Made by a program: the position numbers and the translations under genes. From an uncultured Streptomyces sp. (GTDB lineage Bacteria > Actinomycetota > Actinomycetes > Streptomycetales > Streptomycetaceae), in assembly GCF_947488945.1 (NCBI RefSeq), contig NZ_CANLBS010000013.1, positions 62,001-126,000 of the forward strand: a DNA stretch of 64,000 nt, read 5' to 3'. This document shows, piece by piece, positions 1 to 7,584 of this stretch (positions are counted from its first letter, which is position 1; every line of letters starts with the position of its first letter). The notes under the pieces were generated by a model, which worked only from the letters and a program-made list of their open reading frames with translations, made no database searches and was not told the origin of the DNA.

Positions 1-324
1 GAGGGCGGCGGGGGCCGGAGCGGGCGGGGTCGCCGGGGCCGTCGGGGGGCGCCGGCCGCGGGAGCCGTGGTGGGCGCCGGGTCGGAGACCGGGGTGGGCC
101 AGGGGTTCCGGGCCGGGATTCACCCCGGGCCGCGGCATCCGTCTGACCTGGGGCGCGTCCGGCCGGCAGAGGGAAGGGCGCGCGGGATCTCCGGTACCCC
201 CTCATGTGCGCCCCCTGGCAACGTCCCTCGCCACCCCTACGACCCCTGAGATATCGCCCCTCCGTGTGAGGCGCGTAGATACTGTGACCGTTGTGGCCGG
301 ACGGGTTCCTGTGCAAGATTTCCA

Positions 325-334
325 CAAGCGCTTG
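325..334. promoter_or_regulatory. Perfect 10-bp palindrome, possible operator
   Basis: CAAGCGCTTG is a perfect palindrome lying in the relatively AT-rich part of the leader, about 180 bases before the regulator start. A further CAAG occurs at 314-317. The position suits a regulator-binding site, but I recognise no consensus and short palindromes arise by chance. Confidence 0.25.
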
Positions 335-453
335 CCCCGTCCGGCGTGCGCGGGGTCAGGGGGGTAGGTATCAGGCCACCGCCACGGGGTGGCCGCTCGG
401 TTCCATCCCGGCGTGCAGGTGCCTCGGGCACGCACGGCGGGCAGTTCGGACAT

Positions 454-489
454 GGTGCCGACCGGTTCCAGGTGACCTTGGTCGGCACC
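454..489. promoter_or_regulatory. Long inverted repeat directly upstream of the regulator RBS
   Basis: GGTGCCGACC (454-463) and GGTCGGCACC (480-489) form a perfect 10-bp inverted repeat with a 16-base loop. It ends 6 bases before the GGGGAGG ribosome binding site (496-502) of the LuxR-family gene. In DNA it could be an operator for autoregulation. In RNA it could be a leader hairpin affecting translation. The sequence shows the structure, and the role is inferred. Confidence 0.5.
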
Positions 490-514
490 TCAAACGGGGA
501 GGCTGACGCCAGTC

Positions 515-3334
515 GTGCTGGTGCACCGAGACGAACAACTGGCCCAGCTCCGCCGGGCCTTCCGGGCCTGCGAGGAGCAGGGGTACGGCCACGTGGCGCT
601 GGTGACCGGCGCGGTGGGAAGCGGCAAGACGCAGGTGCTGGAGGAATTCGGGGAGTGGGCGGCGGCCGCGGGGGCCCGGGTGCTCGCCGCCGGCGGTTCA
701 CGGGCGGAGCACGGCCTGCAGTTCGAGGTGCTCGGTCAGCTCCTCTACCACGCCCGGCTCGGCAAGGAGGACGCCTCGCGCCTCGGTGATCTGCTGCGCG
801 AGGCGGCGCTCTCGCTGCCGGACGCGCGGCCGGTTGCGGAGTCGGACCAGTTAGCGGCCGACGGCCCCGGCTGGGCGCCGCTGCTGCGTGGCGTGTTCGG
901 CACCCTGCTCGAACTGGCGGAGCAGGCGCCGCTGGTCATCAGCGTCGACGATCTGCACCACATGGACGCGGCCTCGCTGCACTGTCTGCTGTACGTGATC
1001 CGGCGGTTGCGTCACGCGCGGATCATGGTGCTGCTGTCGGAGGCGCCCGTGCCGCGCCCCGCGCATCCGCTGTTCCACGCGGAGCTGCGCAGCCAGCCGC
1101 GGTTCGCCCGGATCGACCTGCCGCCGCTGTCGACCGATTCCGTCGCCCGTCTGCTGGGCGAGGACCGGGCGTCCGGGGACGTACGGGACGACGCGCGTCA
1201 GCTCGTGCTCATGGCGGGCGGCAATCCGCTGCTCACCCAGGCGCTCGTGGAGGAGCGTTCCGACCGGGCGCTGCGTCCCTCGGCTCCGCACGCGCGGGGC
1301 GGCGACGGGTTCGACCAGGCCGTGCTGCGCTGCCTCTACCGCCACGAGCCGGGCGTGCGCCGCACGGCCCGTGCGCTGGCGGTGCTGGACGACGCGGCGC
1401 CGGCCGAACTGCTCGGCCAGGTCCTGGACGTGCTGCCGGACTCCACCGCGACCGTGGTCCGCATCCTGCACGGTTCGGGACTCGTCGAGGGCGGGCGCCT
1501 GCGTCATCCGCGCATCGTGTCGTCGATCCTCTCGGACATGCCCGTGGAGGAGCGGCGCAGGCTGCACCGGAGGGCCGCGGAGGTGCTGCACGAGCAGGGT
1601 GCGGAACCCTGTGCGGTGGCCGGACACCTGGTGGCCTCGGGGTGGACCCGCGCGCCGTGGGTGGTACCGGTCCTCAAGGACGCCGCGGCGCACGCCCTGT
1701 CGTCGGGGCGGCCCGACGTGGCCGCCGCGTGCCTGCGGCTGGTGGTGCGCGCGGAACCGGACGAGGAGCGGCGCATTCCCGTGGTGCGGATGCTGGTGGA
1801 GGCGCGCTGGCAGGTCAATCCGGCGGCGGTCTCCGCCCCTCTCGGTGAGCTGGTGGAGGCGGCGCGGTCCGCGGGCTGGTCCACGGCCACGGGCCTGGAC
1901 ATCGTGCCGTACCTGCTGTGGCAGGGCCGGGCCGAGGAGGCCGTGGCCGCGGTCAGCGGGTTCACCCCGGGAGAGCGGGGCGAGGGGGCGGGGCGGTTGC
2001 AGGTGAGCCAGTTGCTGGTCGCGCTGTCCCATCCCGACTTCCTGGCGGACGTGCGCCGCACGCCCAGTTCGTGGAGCCGGGCGGCGACCGTTCCGCACGC
2101 CGTGGGGCCGGCGCTCCAGGCGGTCTCGGTGCTCGGAAACGCGCTGATCCCGACGGGCGGTGTCGACACGGTCGCCGCGGCGGAGCAGGTGCTCCAGCGC
2201 CACCACGGGTCGAGCGGGGCGCTGTCCCTGCTGCCGGCCCCGCTGGCGGCGTTGCTGGTGGCCGGCCGCGCGGACCGGGCCGCGGCGTGGTGCGACGCGC
2301 TGATGGACCACCCGGCGACCGCCCACGCGCCGACCTGGCGCGCGGTCCTGCGCGCGATCCACGCGGAGGCCACGTTGCGGCTCGGCGACCCGGCGGGGGC
2401 GGAGCACCTGGCGCGGGCCGCGCTGGACGATCTCCCGGTGGCGGCGTGGGGGGTGGCGGCGGGGGGACCGCTGGGCACGCTGATCGGCTGCGCCACCGAG
2501 GCGGGGCGGCTGCGGGAGGCGGACCACTGGCTCGCCCAGCCGGTGCCGCCGGGCCTGTTCCGCACTCCGGCCGGGGTGCATTACCTCGCCGCGCGGGGCC
2601 GGCACCATCTGGCCATGGGGCGGCACCAGGCGGCCACGGCCGATCTGAGCCGCTGCGGGGAGCTGATGCGCGGGTGGGGCATCGACGCGGCGGGGCTGGT
2701 GCCGTGGCGGCTGGACCTGGCGCGCGTGCAGGTGGCCCTGGGGAACCGGACCCAGGCGGTCCAGTTGCTGCAGGAGCAGCTTCAGGCGCCGCACGGGGTC
2801 GACGACCGCACCCGGGGCCGCGCGCTGCGTCTGCTCGCCTCGACGGCGGCTCCGGATCAGCGGCGCAAGCTGCTCTCCAAGGCGGTCGGTCTGCTCCAGG
2901 GCTGTGGCGACCTGCAGGAGCTGGCCCGTGCGCTCACCGACACCGGGCAGGCCCTGCAGCAGGCGGGCGATTCGGCGCAGGCCCGGCTGTTCGTCCGGCG
3001 TGCCGATCAGCTGAGCCACGATCTGGCGACGGTGCCGGTGGTGCCGTCCGCGCTGGACCGGGCCGGTGCGGGCGCCGCGGCGCCGGCCGATGAGGGCGAG
3101 GCACGGGAGCAGGACGACGTCCTCAGCGAGGCGGAGCGGAGGGTGGCGGTGCTGGCGGCGCGCGGGCACACCAACCGGCAGATCTCCAACGAGCTGTTCA
3201 TCACGGTGAGCACCGTCGAGCAGCATCTGACGAGGGTGTACCGGAAGTTGGACGTGAAGCGGCGGACCGATCTGCCGAAGCCGCTGCTGGCGGCCGAGCC
3301 GGTGGCGGAGGGCGAGCGCGGCAAGGCGAGCTGA
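515..3334 (+). CDS. LAL-family (LuxR) transcriptional regulator, likely pathway activator
   Basis: This is a large ATP-binding LuxR-type regulator of 939 residues, normal for the LAL family. The Walker A motif GAVGSGKT is at residues 32-39, and a Walker B-like stretch ISVDDLHHMD lies near residue 145. A long alpha-helical, TPR-like middle follows, then a LuxR helix-turn-helix from about residue 870 (LSEAERRVAVLAARGHTNRQ, then TVEQHL). The GTG start at 515 is preceded by GGGGAGG at 496-502 and gives the MLVxRDEQL opening typical of LALs. Such regulators are usually activators of macrolide clusters. Codon 113 (851-853) is TTA, which in Streptomyces needs the bldA tRNA, so translation is probably linked to development. 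It points away from the convergent gene at 3479 and is the only regulator visible. Confidence 0.93.
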   Translation: MLVHRDEQLAQLRRAFRACEEQGYGHVALVTGAVGSGKTQVLEEFGEWAAAAGARVLAAGGSRAEHGLQFEVLGQLLYHARLGKEDASRLGDLLREAALSLPDARPVAESDQLAADGPGWAPLLRGVFGTLLELAEQAPLVISVDDLHHMDAASLHCLLYVIRRLRHARIMVLLSEAPVPRPAHPLFHAELRSQPRFARIDLPPLSTDSVARLLGEDRASGDVRDDARQLVLMAGGNPLLTQALVEERSDRALRPSAPHARGGDGFDQAVLRCLYRHEPGVRRTARALAVLDDAAPAELLGQVLDVLPDSTATVVRILHGSGLVEGGRLRHPRIVSSILSDMPVEERRRLHRRAAEVLHEQGAEPCAVAGHLVASGWTRAPWVVPVLKDAAAHALSSGRPDVAAACLRLVVRAEPDEERRIPVVRMLVEARWQVNPAAVSAPLGELVEAARSAGWSTATGLDIVPYLLWQGRAEEAVAAVSGFTPGERGEGAGRLQVSQLLVALSHPDFLADVRRTPSSWSRAATVPHAVGPALQAVSVLGNALIPTGGVDTVAAAEQVLQRHHGSSGALSLLPAPLAALLVAGRADRAAAWCDALMDHPATAHAPTWRAVLRAIHAEATLRLGDPAGAEHLARAALDDLPVAAWGVAAGGPLGTLIGCATEAGRLREADHWLAQPVPPGLFRTPAGVHYLAARGRHHLAMGRHQAATADLSRCGELMRGWGIDAAGLVPWRLDLARVQVALGNRTQAVQLLQEQLQAPHGVDDRTRGRALRLLASTAAPDQRRKLLSKAVGLLQGCGDLQELARALTDTGQALQQAGDSAQARLFVRRADQLSHDLATVPVVPSALDRAGAGAAAPADEGEAREQDDVLSEAERRVAVLAARGHTNRQISNELFITVSTVEQHLTRVYRKLDVKRRTDLPKPLLAAEPVAEGERGKAS
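851..853 (+). promoter_or_regulatory. TTA leucine codon (bldA-dependent) in the regulator
   Basis: In-frame codon 113 of the LAL gene, at the Leu of SDQLAAD, is TTA. TTA is rare in Streptomyces and is read only by the bldA leucyl-tRNA, which becomes abundant late in growth. I found no other in-frame TTA in the predicted genes by eye, but this check was not exhaustive. The codon would make the regulator the developmental switch of the cluster. Confidence 0.8.
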
Positions 3335-3420
3335 CGCGACGTCACCTCGGCGGCCCGTGCGCGCGGCGTCCCCTGTCGGGGCGTCGGGCGTACGGGCCGT
3401 GTCCGGTGCGCCGGGGCGCG

Positions 3421-3460
3421 GGCGGCGGGCGGCGGGCGGCGGGCGGCGGGCGGCGGGCGG
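3421..3460. repeat. 7-bp tandem repeat with G-quadruplex potential
   Basis: The unit GGCGGCG is repeated about 5.7 times without interruption, in the gap between the convergent regulator and metallophosphoesterase genes. The + strand has GGG runs separated by CGGC, which fits a canonical G-quadruplex pattern. It may act in transcription termination or simply be a slippage-prone repeat. No clear hairpin terminator is seen in this gap. Confidence 0.8.
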
Positions 3461-3478
3461 ATCGTCGCGGGCGGCGGG

Positions 3479-4336
3479 TCAGGTCGTCGGGGCTGCGGGC
3501 GCGGGGAGGATGGTGCGCAGGGTGCCGGGCGGGGTGGCGCGGCGGCGCCATTCCCTCGGGTAGCCGACGGACACCTCCTCGAAGCGCACGCCGTCGTACC
3601 AGGTGGTGCGCGGGATGTGCAGGTGGCCGTAGACGGCGACGCGGGCGTCGTACCGCAGGTGCCAGTCGGCGGTCAGTTCGGTGCCGCACCATTGGGCGAA
3701 CTCCGGGTAACGCAGCACCCGGGTGGGTTCTCTGACCAGGGGGTAGTGGTTGACGAGCACGGTGGGCAGGCCGCCGCGTTCGTCGTCGAGCCGCCGGCGG
3801 GTGAGCGCGACGCGTGCCCGGCACCAGTCGTCGCGGCCGGGGTGGGGGTCCGGGTGCAGCAGCATCTCGTCGGTGCAGACGACGCCGGTCTCGTACGCAT
3901 AGGCCAGGGACTCCTCCTTGGTGGAGGTCCCCGGGGCGCGCCAGGTGTAGTCGTAGCCGAGGAAGAGCGGGGCGATCATGACGGGTTCGCCGTCGGCGTC
4001 CCAGACGGGGTAGGGGTCTTCCGGGGTCAGCACGCCGAGGCGGCGGCAGATCTCGACCAGGTGGGCGTACCGTGCCTCGCCGCGGAGGGGGAGGACGTCG
4101 TCGCGGGGGGTCCACAGTTCGTGGTTGCCGGGGGACCAGATGACCTTGGCGAACCGCCCGGCCAGCAGGCCGAGCGCCCATTCGACGTCGGCGGCGAACT
4201 CGCCGACGTCGCCGGCGACGAGCAGCCAGTCGTCGTCGCCGGTGGGGCGCAGTCCTTCGACGATCGCCCGGTTCTCGGCGTATCCGATGTGCAGGTCGCT
4301 GATCGCCAGCAACCGGCGGCCTTCGACGCTGGTCAC
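3479..4336 (-). CDS. Calcineurin-like metallophosphoesterase
   Basis: A 285-residue protein with the metal-binding motifs of the calcineurin-like phosphoesterase superfamily in order: SDLHIG (DxH, near residue 14), AGDVGE (GDxxE), GNHE, VNHYP and YGHLH (GHxH). These residues bind two metal ions and hydrolyse phosphoesters, but the substrate cannot be read from sequence. There is no signal peptide or membrane segment, so it is probably cytoplasmic. I chose the GTG at 4336 because GGAAGG lies 12 bases upstream and homologous starts are usually close to the DxH motif. An ATG at 4396 would add 20 residues. The gene is convergent with the regulator. A role in making the polyketide is not evident. 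Confidence 0.88.
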   Translation of the reverse strand: MTSVEGRRLLAISDLHIGYAENRAIVEGLRPTGDDDWLLVAGDVGEFAADVEWALGLLAGRFAKVIWSPGNHELWTPRDDVLPLRGEARYAHLVEICRRLGVLTPEDPYPVWDADGEPVMIAPLFLGYDYTWRAPGTSTKEESLAYAYETGVVCTDEMLLHPDPHPGRDDWCRARVALTRRRLDDERGGLPTVLVNHYPLVREPTRVLRYPEFAQWCGTELTADWHLRYDARVAVYGHLHIPRTTWYDGVRFEEVSVGYPREWRRRATPPGTLRTILPAPAAPTT

Positions 4337-4348
4337 CCGAACACCCTG

Positions 4349-4354
4349 CCTTCC
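4349..4354 (-). promoter_or_regulatory. Ribosome binding site supporting the GTG start at 4336
   Basis: On the minus strand GGAAGG lies 12 bases before the GTG at 4336. The spacing is slightly long, but it is the best Shine-Dalgarno match near either candidate start of the metallophosphoesterase. Confidence 0.45.
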
Positions 4355-4454
4355 GTCTCCCGCACAGGTCCGCGCGCCGGGCACCGGCAGGGACACGGCA
4401 CGCGACGGGTGCCGACTCTACGCGGGGCGGTGACCGCCGGGCCACCCCTAGATC

Positions 4455-4480
4455 CACCGGCGTGGCCGGGGTGGCCGGTG
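4455..4480 (-). terminator. Weak hairpin after the membrane protein gene
   Basis: CACCGGC (4455-4461) pairs with GCCGGTG (4474-4480) around a 12-base loop, just beyond the stop codon of the minus-strand gene at 4487. There is no T tract. It may end or attenuate that transcript before the metallophosphoesterase. Confidence 0.3.
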
Positions 4481-4486
4481 CGGCGC

Positions 4487-5092
4487 TCAGGGGCGCAGGC
4501 CCGCTGTGCGCAGGCCCACGGCTGCCAGGTCCGCGATGACCTGTTCGTCGCCGCGCCGCCAGGCGTCCGCGAATCCGCCGGGCGGTACGGGGAGGGTGGC
4601 GAGGGCCCGCTGGGAGCCGGTGAGGACGCGCAGGGCGAGGAGGTCCGCGCCGCCGGGGCCCGCGGCGAGCCGGCGGGTGACGGCGCTGCGGCGGATCCAG
4701 CGCAGCCGCGCGGGGAGCCACAGCAGCAGCACGCACACGACCGGGATGGCGATCAGGGCGACGGTGGCCAGGGTCGCCACCTGTCCGACGGTGTCCTGGA
4801 GGGAGCGGCCGGCGTCGGCGAGACCGCTGCCCGCCTCGGCGGCGGAGGTGAGTGGTTTCTTCAACTCGTCGCCGACGAAGGGGACTTTGGAGGCGGCGTC
4901 GCCCGCGTCGGTGAGGCCGTCGGCGAGGCTGTCGCCGGCTCTCTCCGCCTTGCGGCCCGGTTCGGCCAGTTGGGCGATGGCGTCGTGCACGGCGAGGGCC
5001 AGCCTGATCGCGGCGTAGATGAGGGCGGCGGCGATCAGGTCGGCGAGGACCTGGCGGCTCCGACGTGCCGGTGTCTGGGCGTAGAGGCGCAT
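4487..5092 (-). CDS. Small membrane protein of unknown function
   Basis: I do not recognise this 201-residue protein. It has a likely membrane helix near residues 18-36 (LADLIAAALIYAAIRLALAV) and a second near 107-128 (LATVALIAIPVVCVLLLWL). The roughly 70-residue segment between them is rich in Ala, Gly, Asp and Lys. A basic stretch follows the second helix (RLRWIRRSAVTRR), placing the C-terminal part in the cytoplasm. The start ATG has GGAG 7 bases upstream (CGGAGCACGCCCATG). It lies between the metallophosphoesterase (same strand, 150 bases downstream) and the divergent P450. Nothing links it to polyketide assembly. High-GC coding bias and a good ribosome binding site make it a real gene. 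Confidence 0.75.
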   Translation of the reverse strand: MRLYAQTPARRSRQVLADLIAAALIYAAIRLALAVHDAIAQLAEPGRKAERAGDSLADGLTDAGDAASKVPFVGDELKKPLTSAAEAGSGLADAGRSLQDTVGQVATLATVALIAIPVVCVLLLWLPARLRWIRRSAVTRRLAAGPGGADLLALRVLTGSQRALATLPVPPGGFADAWRRGDEQVIADLAAVGLRTAGLRP

Positions 5093-5191
5093 GGGCGTGC
5101 TCCGTTTCGGGTGCGGGGGATGGGGCGTGGCCGGAGGCCGCGGGTACGGCTACCCCGATCGGGCGGGTGGGACGCCGGGCCCGGTCGTCCG

Positions 5192-5234
5192 GTCGGTGCT
5201 GTCGGTGCGGTCGTGCGGTCGGTGCGGTCGGTGC
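5192..5234. repeat. Four phased copies of GTCGGTGC in a divergent promoter region
   Basis: Exact GTCGGTGC copies start at 5192, 5201, 5218 and 5227. A degenerate copy at about 5210 completes a 9-base period. The array lies in the 320-base gap between the divergent membrane-protein and P450 genes, about 90 bases upstream of the candidate P450 promoter. Short phased direct repeats are how several actinomycete regulators bind, but the 9-base period does not match the 11-base period usual for SARP proteins. The rest of the 5093-5412 gap shows no gene. Confidence 0.6.
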
Positions 5235-5321
5235 GTGGACCATCGGCGGGCCCTTGGACTGTGGGCGGCGGGCGGCGTGGCGTGGCGCGCGTTCGTCCCG
5301 CGGGGCCCGGCGGGTTAGGGG

Positions 5322-5350
5322 TTGACGGGGTTTCGGCGGCGGCTGAGGAT
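5322..5350 (+). promoter_or_regulatory. Candidate promoter of the P450 gene
   Basis: TTGACG (5322-5327) is followed after 17 bases by GAGGAT (5345-5350). These resemble the -35 and -10 hexamers of the principal Streptomyces sigma factor (TTGACN and TAGRAT). The site is 63 bases before the P450 ATG and is the best match in this gap. Confidence 0.45.
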
Positions 5351-5412
5351 CGGGACGCTGCCGGCGCAGCCGAGGCGCGCCACACCGGGGCGACACGGAC
5401 GGATGGAATGGC

Positions 5413-6609
5413 ATGAGCGTCCTCTACGACCTGAACGATCCCGCGCTGGCCGCCGACCGGTTCGGCTACTACCGGCGGTTGCGCGAGACGGATCCCGTGC
5501 ACCGGACGCCGTTCGGCTACTGGGTGCTGACACGGTACGACGACGTCGACACGCTGCTGCGGTCGCCGCACGCCTCCAGTGCGTTCCCGAAGGACGCCGG
5601 GTGGGCGATGAAGCGCGGCGGGCCGACGTGTCCGGTGATGCGGAGCGTCGGCAACTGGCTGCTGCTCCAGGACGGCCCCGAGCACCGGCGGCTGCGGAAG
5701 CTGGTGGCGCGGGTCTTCACGCCCCGCTCCATCGACCGGATGCGTCCGCGCATCACGGACACCGTCGACGAGCTGATCGACGCGATGGGCGACGGCGAGG
5801 TGGACCTGATCCGGGACCTCGCGCTGCCGATGCCCGTCACCGTGGTGGGCGAGCTGCTCGGCATCCCCGCGCAGGACCGGGGGCGGTGCCGGGAGTGGAC
5901 GGACAAGGTCGGCCATGTGCTCGACCCCGACGTCACGCCCCGGCGGCGCATCGCCATGAACAAGGCGGAGCCGGAGTTCCGGGCGTATCTGCTGGAGCTG
6001 ATGGAGTCCCGGCGTGGCGGTGACCCGGAGCACGACCTGCTGTCGGTCCTGATGCAGGCGGAGGACGGGGAGCAGCTCACGGACGAGGAGATCTGCGCGA
6101 ACATCCTCCTCATCTTCAACGCCGGGCACGAGACGACGGTCAATCTGGTCGGCAACGGCATGCTGGCGCTGTTGCGGCAGCCGGACGCGCTGCGGGCGCT
6201 GCGGGAGGACCCGTCGCTGATGCCGACCGCGATCGACGAGTTGTCGCGGTTCGATCCGCCGGTCACTCTGGCGACCCGGATCCTGACGGCCGACACGGAG
6301 ATCGGCGGGACGGTCGTTCCGGCGGGCGCGACGGTGATGGGGCTGATCGACGCGGCGGGCCGTGATCCGGAGCGCTACCCCGATCCGGACCGGCTGGATC
6401 TGGCGCGTACGCAGCCGAAGACGCTCGCGTTCAGCGCGGGTCCCCACTACTGCCTCGGAGCGGTGCTCGGCAAGATCGAGGCGAGCACGGTGTTCGGCGC
6501 GCTGCTGGAGCGTTACCCGCGGATCGAACTGCTGGATGCGGATCCGCCGGTCAACGCGCACTTCAATCTGCACGGTCCGACGACGCTGCCGTTGCGTCTG
6601 GGCCGCTGA
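5413..6609 (+). CDS. Cytochrome P450 monooxygenase, likely macrolide hydroxylase
   Basis: A soluble bacterial class P450 of 398 residues, normal length for actinomycete tailoring enzymes. The oxygen-binding I-helix motif AGHETT is at residues 237-242 and the K-helix ExxR is ELSR at 276-279. The haem-binding loop FSAGPHYCLG has its ligand Cys at 347, where Ser replaces the more usual Gly after Phe. The start ATG has GGA-rich sequence just upstream. It is transcribed away from the membrane-protein gene and toward the ABC exporter. As the only oxidase visible beside the PKS it probably hydroxylates, or otherwise oxidises, the finished macrolide. The position of oxidation cannot be read from sequence. 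Electrons would come from a ferredoxin encoded elsewhere, since none is adjacent. Confidence 0.93.
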   Translation: MSVLYDLNDPALAADRFGYYRRLRETDPVHRTPFGYWVLTRYDDVDTLLRSPHASSAFPKDAGWAMKRGGPTCPVMRSVGNWLLLQDGPEHRRLRKLVARVFTPRSIDRMRPRITDTVDELIDAMGDGEVDLIRDLALPMPVTVVGELLGIPAQDRGRCREWTDKVGHVLDPDVTPRRRIAMNKAEPEFRAYLLELMESRRGGDPEHDLLSVLMQAEDGEQLTDEEICANILLIFNAGHETTVNLVGNGMLALLRQPDALRALREDPSLMPTAIDELSRFDPPVTLATRILTADTEIGGTVVPAGATVMGLIDAAGRDPERYPDPDRLDLARTQPKTLAFSAGPHYCLGAVLGKIEASTVFGALLERYPRIELLDADPPVNAHFNLHGPTTLPLRLGR

Positions 6610-6668
6610 ACCCTCCTCTCCCCCGCCCCTGTGGCCCGGCGATTCGGCGGATTCCGGGGGCCGTTCGG

Positions 6669-6695
6669 CGTGCCCGCGCGGGTCGGGCGGGCACG
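6669..6695. terminator. 9-bp-stem hairpin downstream of the P450
   Basis: CGTGCCCGC (6669-6677) and GCGGGCACG (6687-6695) form a perfect 9-bp stem with a 9-base loop, 60 bases after the P450 stop. There is no T tract, which is common in Streptomyces terminators. Confidence 0.5.
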
Positions 6696-6794
6696 GCGCT
6701 CCCCGGACTGGCCGCCACCAACGTCGACTTCGCGGCGCGACTCTGCCGTACCCCGCAGATCGCCGTCGCCGGGCTGCTCGCCCCGCGACGAGGG

Positions 6795-6840
6795 CCGGCC
6801 GGAGGTTCCCGGGGCGGGCGCTCCGGGAACCTCCGGCCGG
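6795..6840. terminator. Strong bidirectional terminator between convergent genes
   Basis: CCGGCCGGAGGTTCCCGG (6795-6812) is perfectly complementary to 6823-6840, giving an 18-bp stem with a 10-base loop. It sits between the P450 and the ABC permease, ending 6 bases from the permease stop codon, so it can serve transcripts from both sides. The remaining 180 bases of the gap hold no gene. Confidence 0.8.
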
Positions 6841-6846
6841 GCGGGC

Positions 6847-7584
6847 TCAGCGGAAGCGGCGTCCCTCGTCGGCGCGGTAGGCGCGGTGCGCGACGAACGC
6901 CAGGACGACGGTCCACACCCCCTGCGAGATCAGGGAGACGGGGCGGGGCGAGTAGTCGGAGACGGCGGCCCAGACGAGCTCCGCCGCGCCCCGGATCGGT
7001 ATGTAGGGGGCGACGGTCCCGATGAAGCCGCCGGTGTCGGTGGGGTCGGCGAGCAGGCCGCCGAGGACCACCAGGAGCAGCGGGGCGACGCTGGTCAGCA
7101 TGTTGACCAGGTACGGGTTGACGGCGTACCCGACCGCGAGCATGAACAGGGCGAACGGGATCACGGCGAGCAGCAGCGCGCCGAAGCCGAGGGCCACGTC
7201 GGCCGGGGACGCCTCGGCCTCGGTGCCGGCCATGGCGACGAGGACGAGCGGGATCGTGCCGAGCACGGTCATCAGCATGCTGAGCGTGATCATGCTGACC
7301 ATCTTCGGCAGGGGTCCGCCCGGCAGGGTCCGGACGTAGCCGCCCCAGGGTTTGGTCCGGGAGTCCGCGATGCCCATGCCGTACTGGGCGGAGCAGATGA
7401 TGAGGACGGCGAACAGGCACATCGAGGCGGTGCCCATGGTCGCGGTCGCCGGGTCGGAGCCCATGGTGGGGATGACGAAGACGAGCATGCCGCCGACGGG
7501 CATGAACAGCAGCCCGATGAAGACGGCGGGAATGCGGACCGCCTGGAGTATCTCGAACTTGACGTATGCGGAGACCGTGCTCAT
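6847..7584 (-). CDS. ABC transporter permease (ABC-2 type), exporter partner
   Basis: An integral membrane protein of 245 residues. About six hydrophobic helices are visible, near residues 15-35, 50-70, 95-120, 130-155, 160-180 and 215-232. This is the layout of ABC-2 permeases such as DrrB. The ATG at 7584 overlaps the TGA of the ATPase gene in an ATGA junction, so the two are translationally coupled and should form one complex. The reading frame stays open far upstream on the minus strand, but that part is antisense or out-of-frame sequence of other genes. It most likely exports the macrolide and gives self-resistance. This role is inferred from position next to the PKS, not from a substrate signature. 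Confidence 0.9.
   Translation of the reverse strand: MSTVSAYVKFEILQAVRIPAVFIGLLFMPVGGMLVFVIPTMGSDPATATMGTASMCLFAVLIICSAQYGMGIADSRTKPWGGYVRTLPGGPLPKMVSMITLSMLMTVLGTIPLVLVAMAGTEAEASPADVALGFGALLLAVIPFALFMLAVGYAVNPYLVNMLTSVAPLLLVVLGGLLADPTDTGGFIGTVAPYIPIRGAAELVWAAVSDYSPRPVSLISQGVWTVVLAFVAHRAYRADEGRRFR

Larger units (their letters stand above)
1..514. other. Upstream region of the regulator, no confident gene
   Basis: I see no convincing gene here. A minus-strand reading frame could begin at an ATG at 138 (starting MPRPGVNPGPEPL) and run off the left edge. It is only Pro/Ala/Gly-rich, has a poor ribosome binding site and looks like chance coding in GC-rich DNA, although the N-terminus of a divergent gene cannot be excluded. 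From about 240 to 340 the base composition is less GC-rich than around it, as expected for a promoter region. Inverted repeats inside it are listed separately. Confidence 0.5.

Noticed and set aside
1..138. Possible truncated minus-strand gene at the left edge
   Set aside because: Too short and compositionally biased, with no family signature or good ribosome binding site, so it is mentioned only in the region note.
3342..5414. Minus-strand frame of 690 codons overlapping metallophosphoesterase and membrane protein
   Set aside because: The translation is Arg/Pro-rich with no domain, and two well-supported genes lie in another frame of the same strand.
6640..6790. Possible gene remnant between the P450 and the ABC permease
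   Set aside because: A short frame on the plus strand reads plausibly for about 25 residues, but it has no start, no bias beyond background and no recognisable match.
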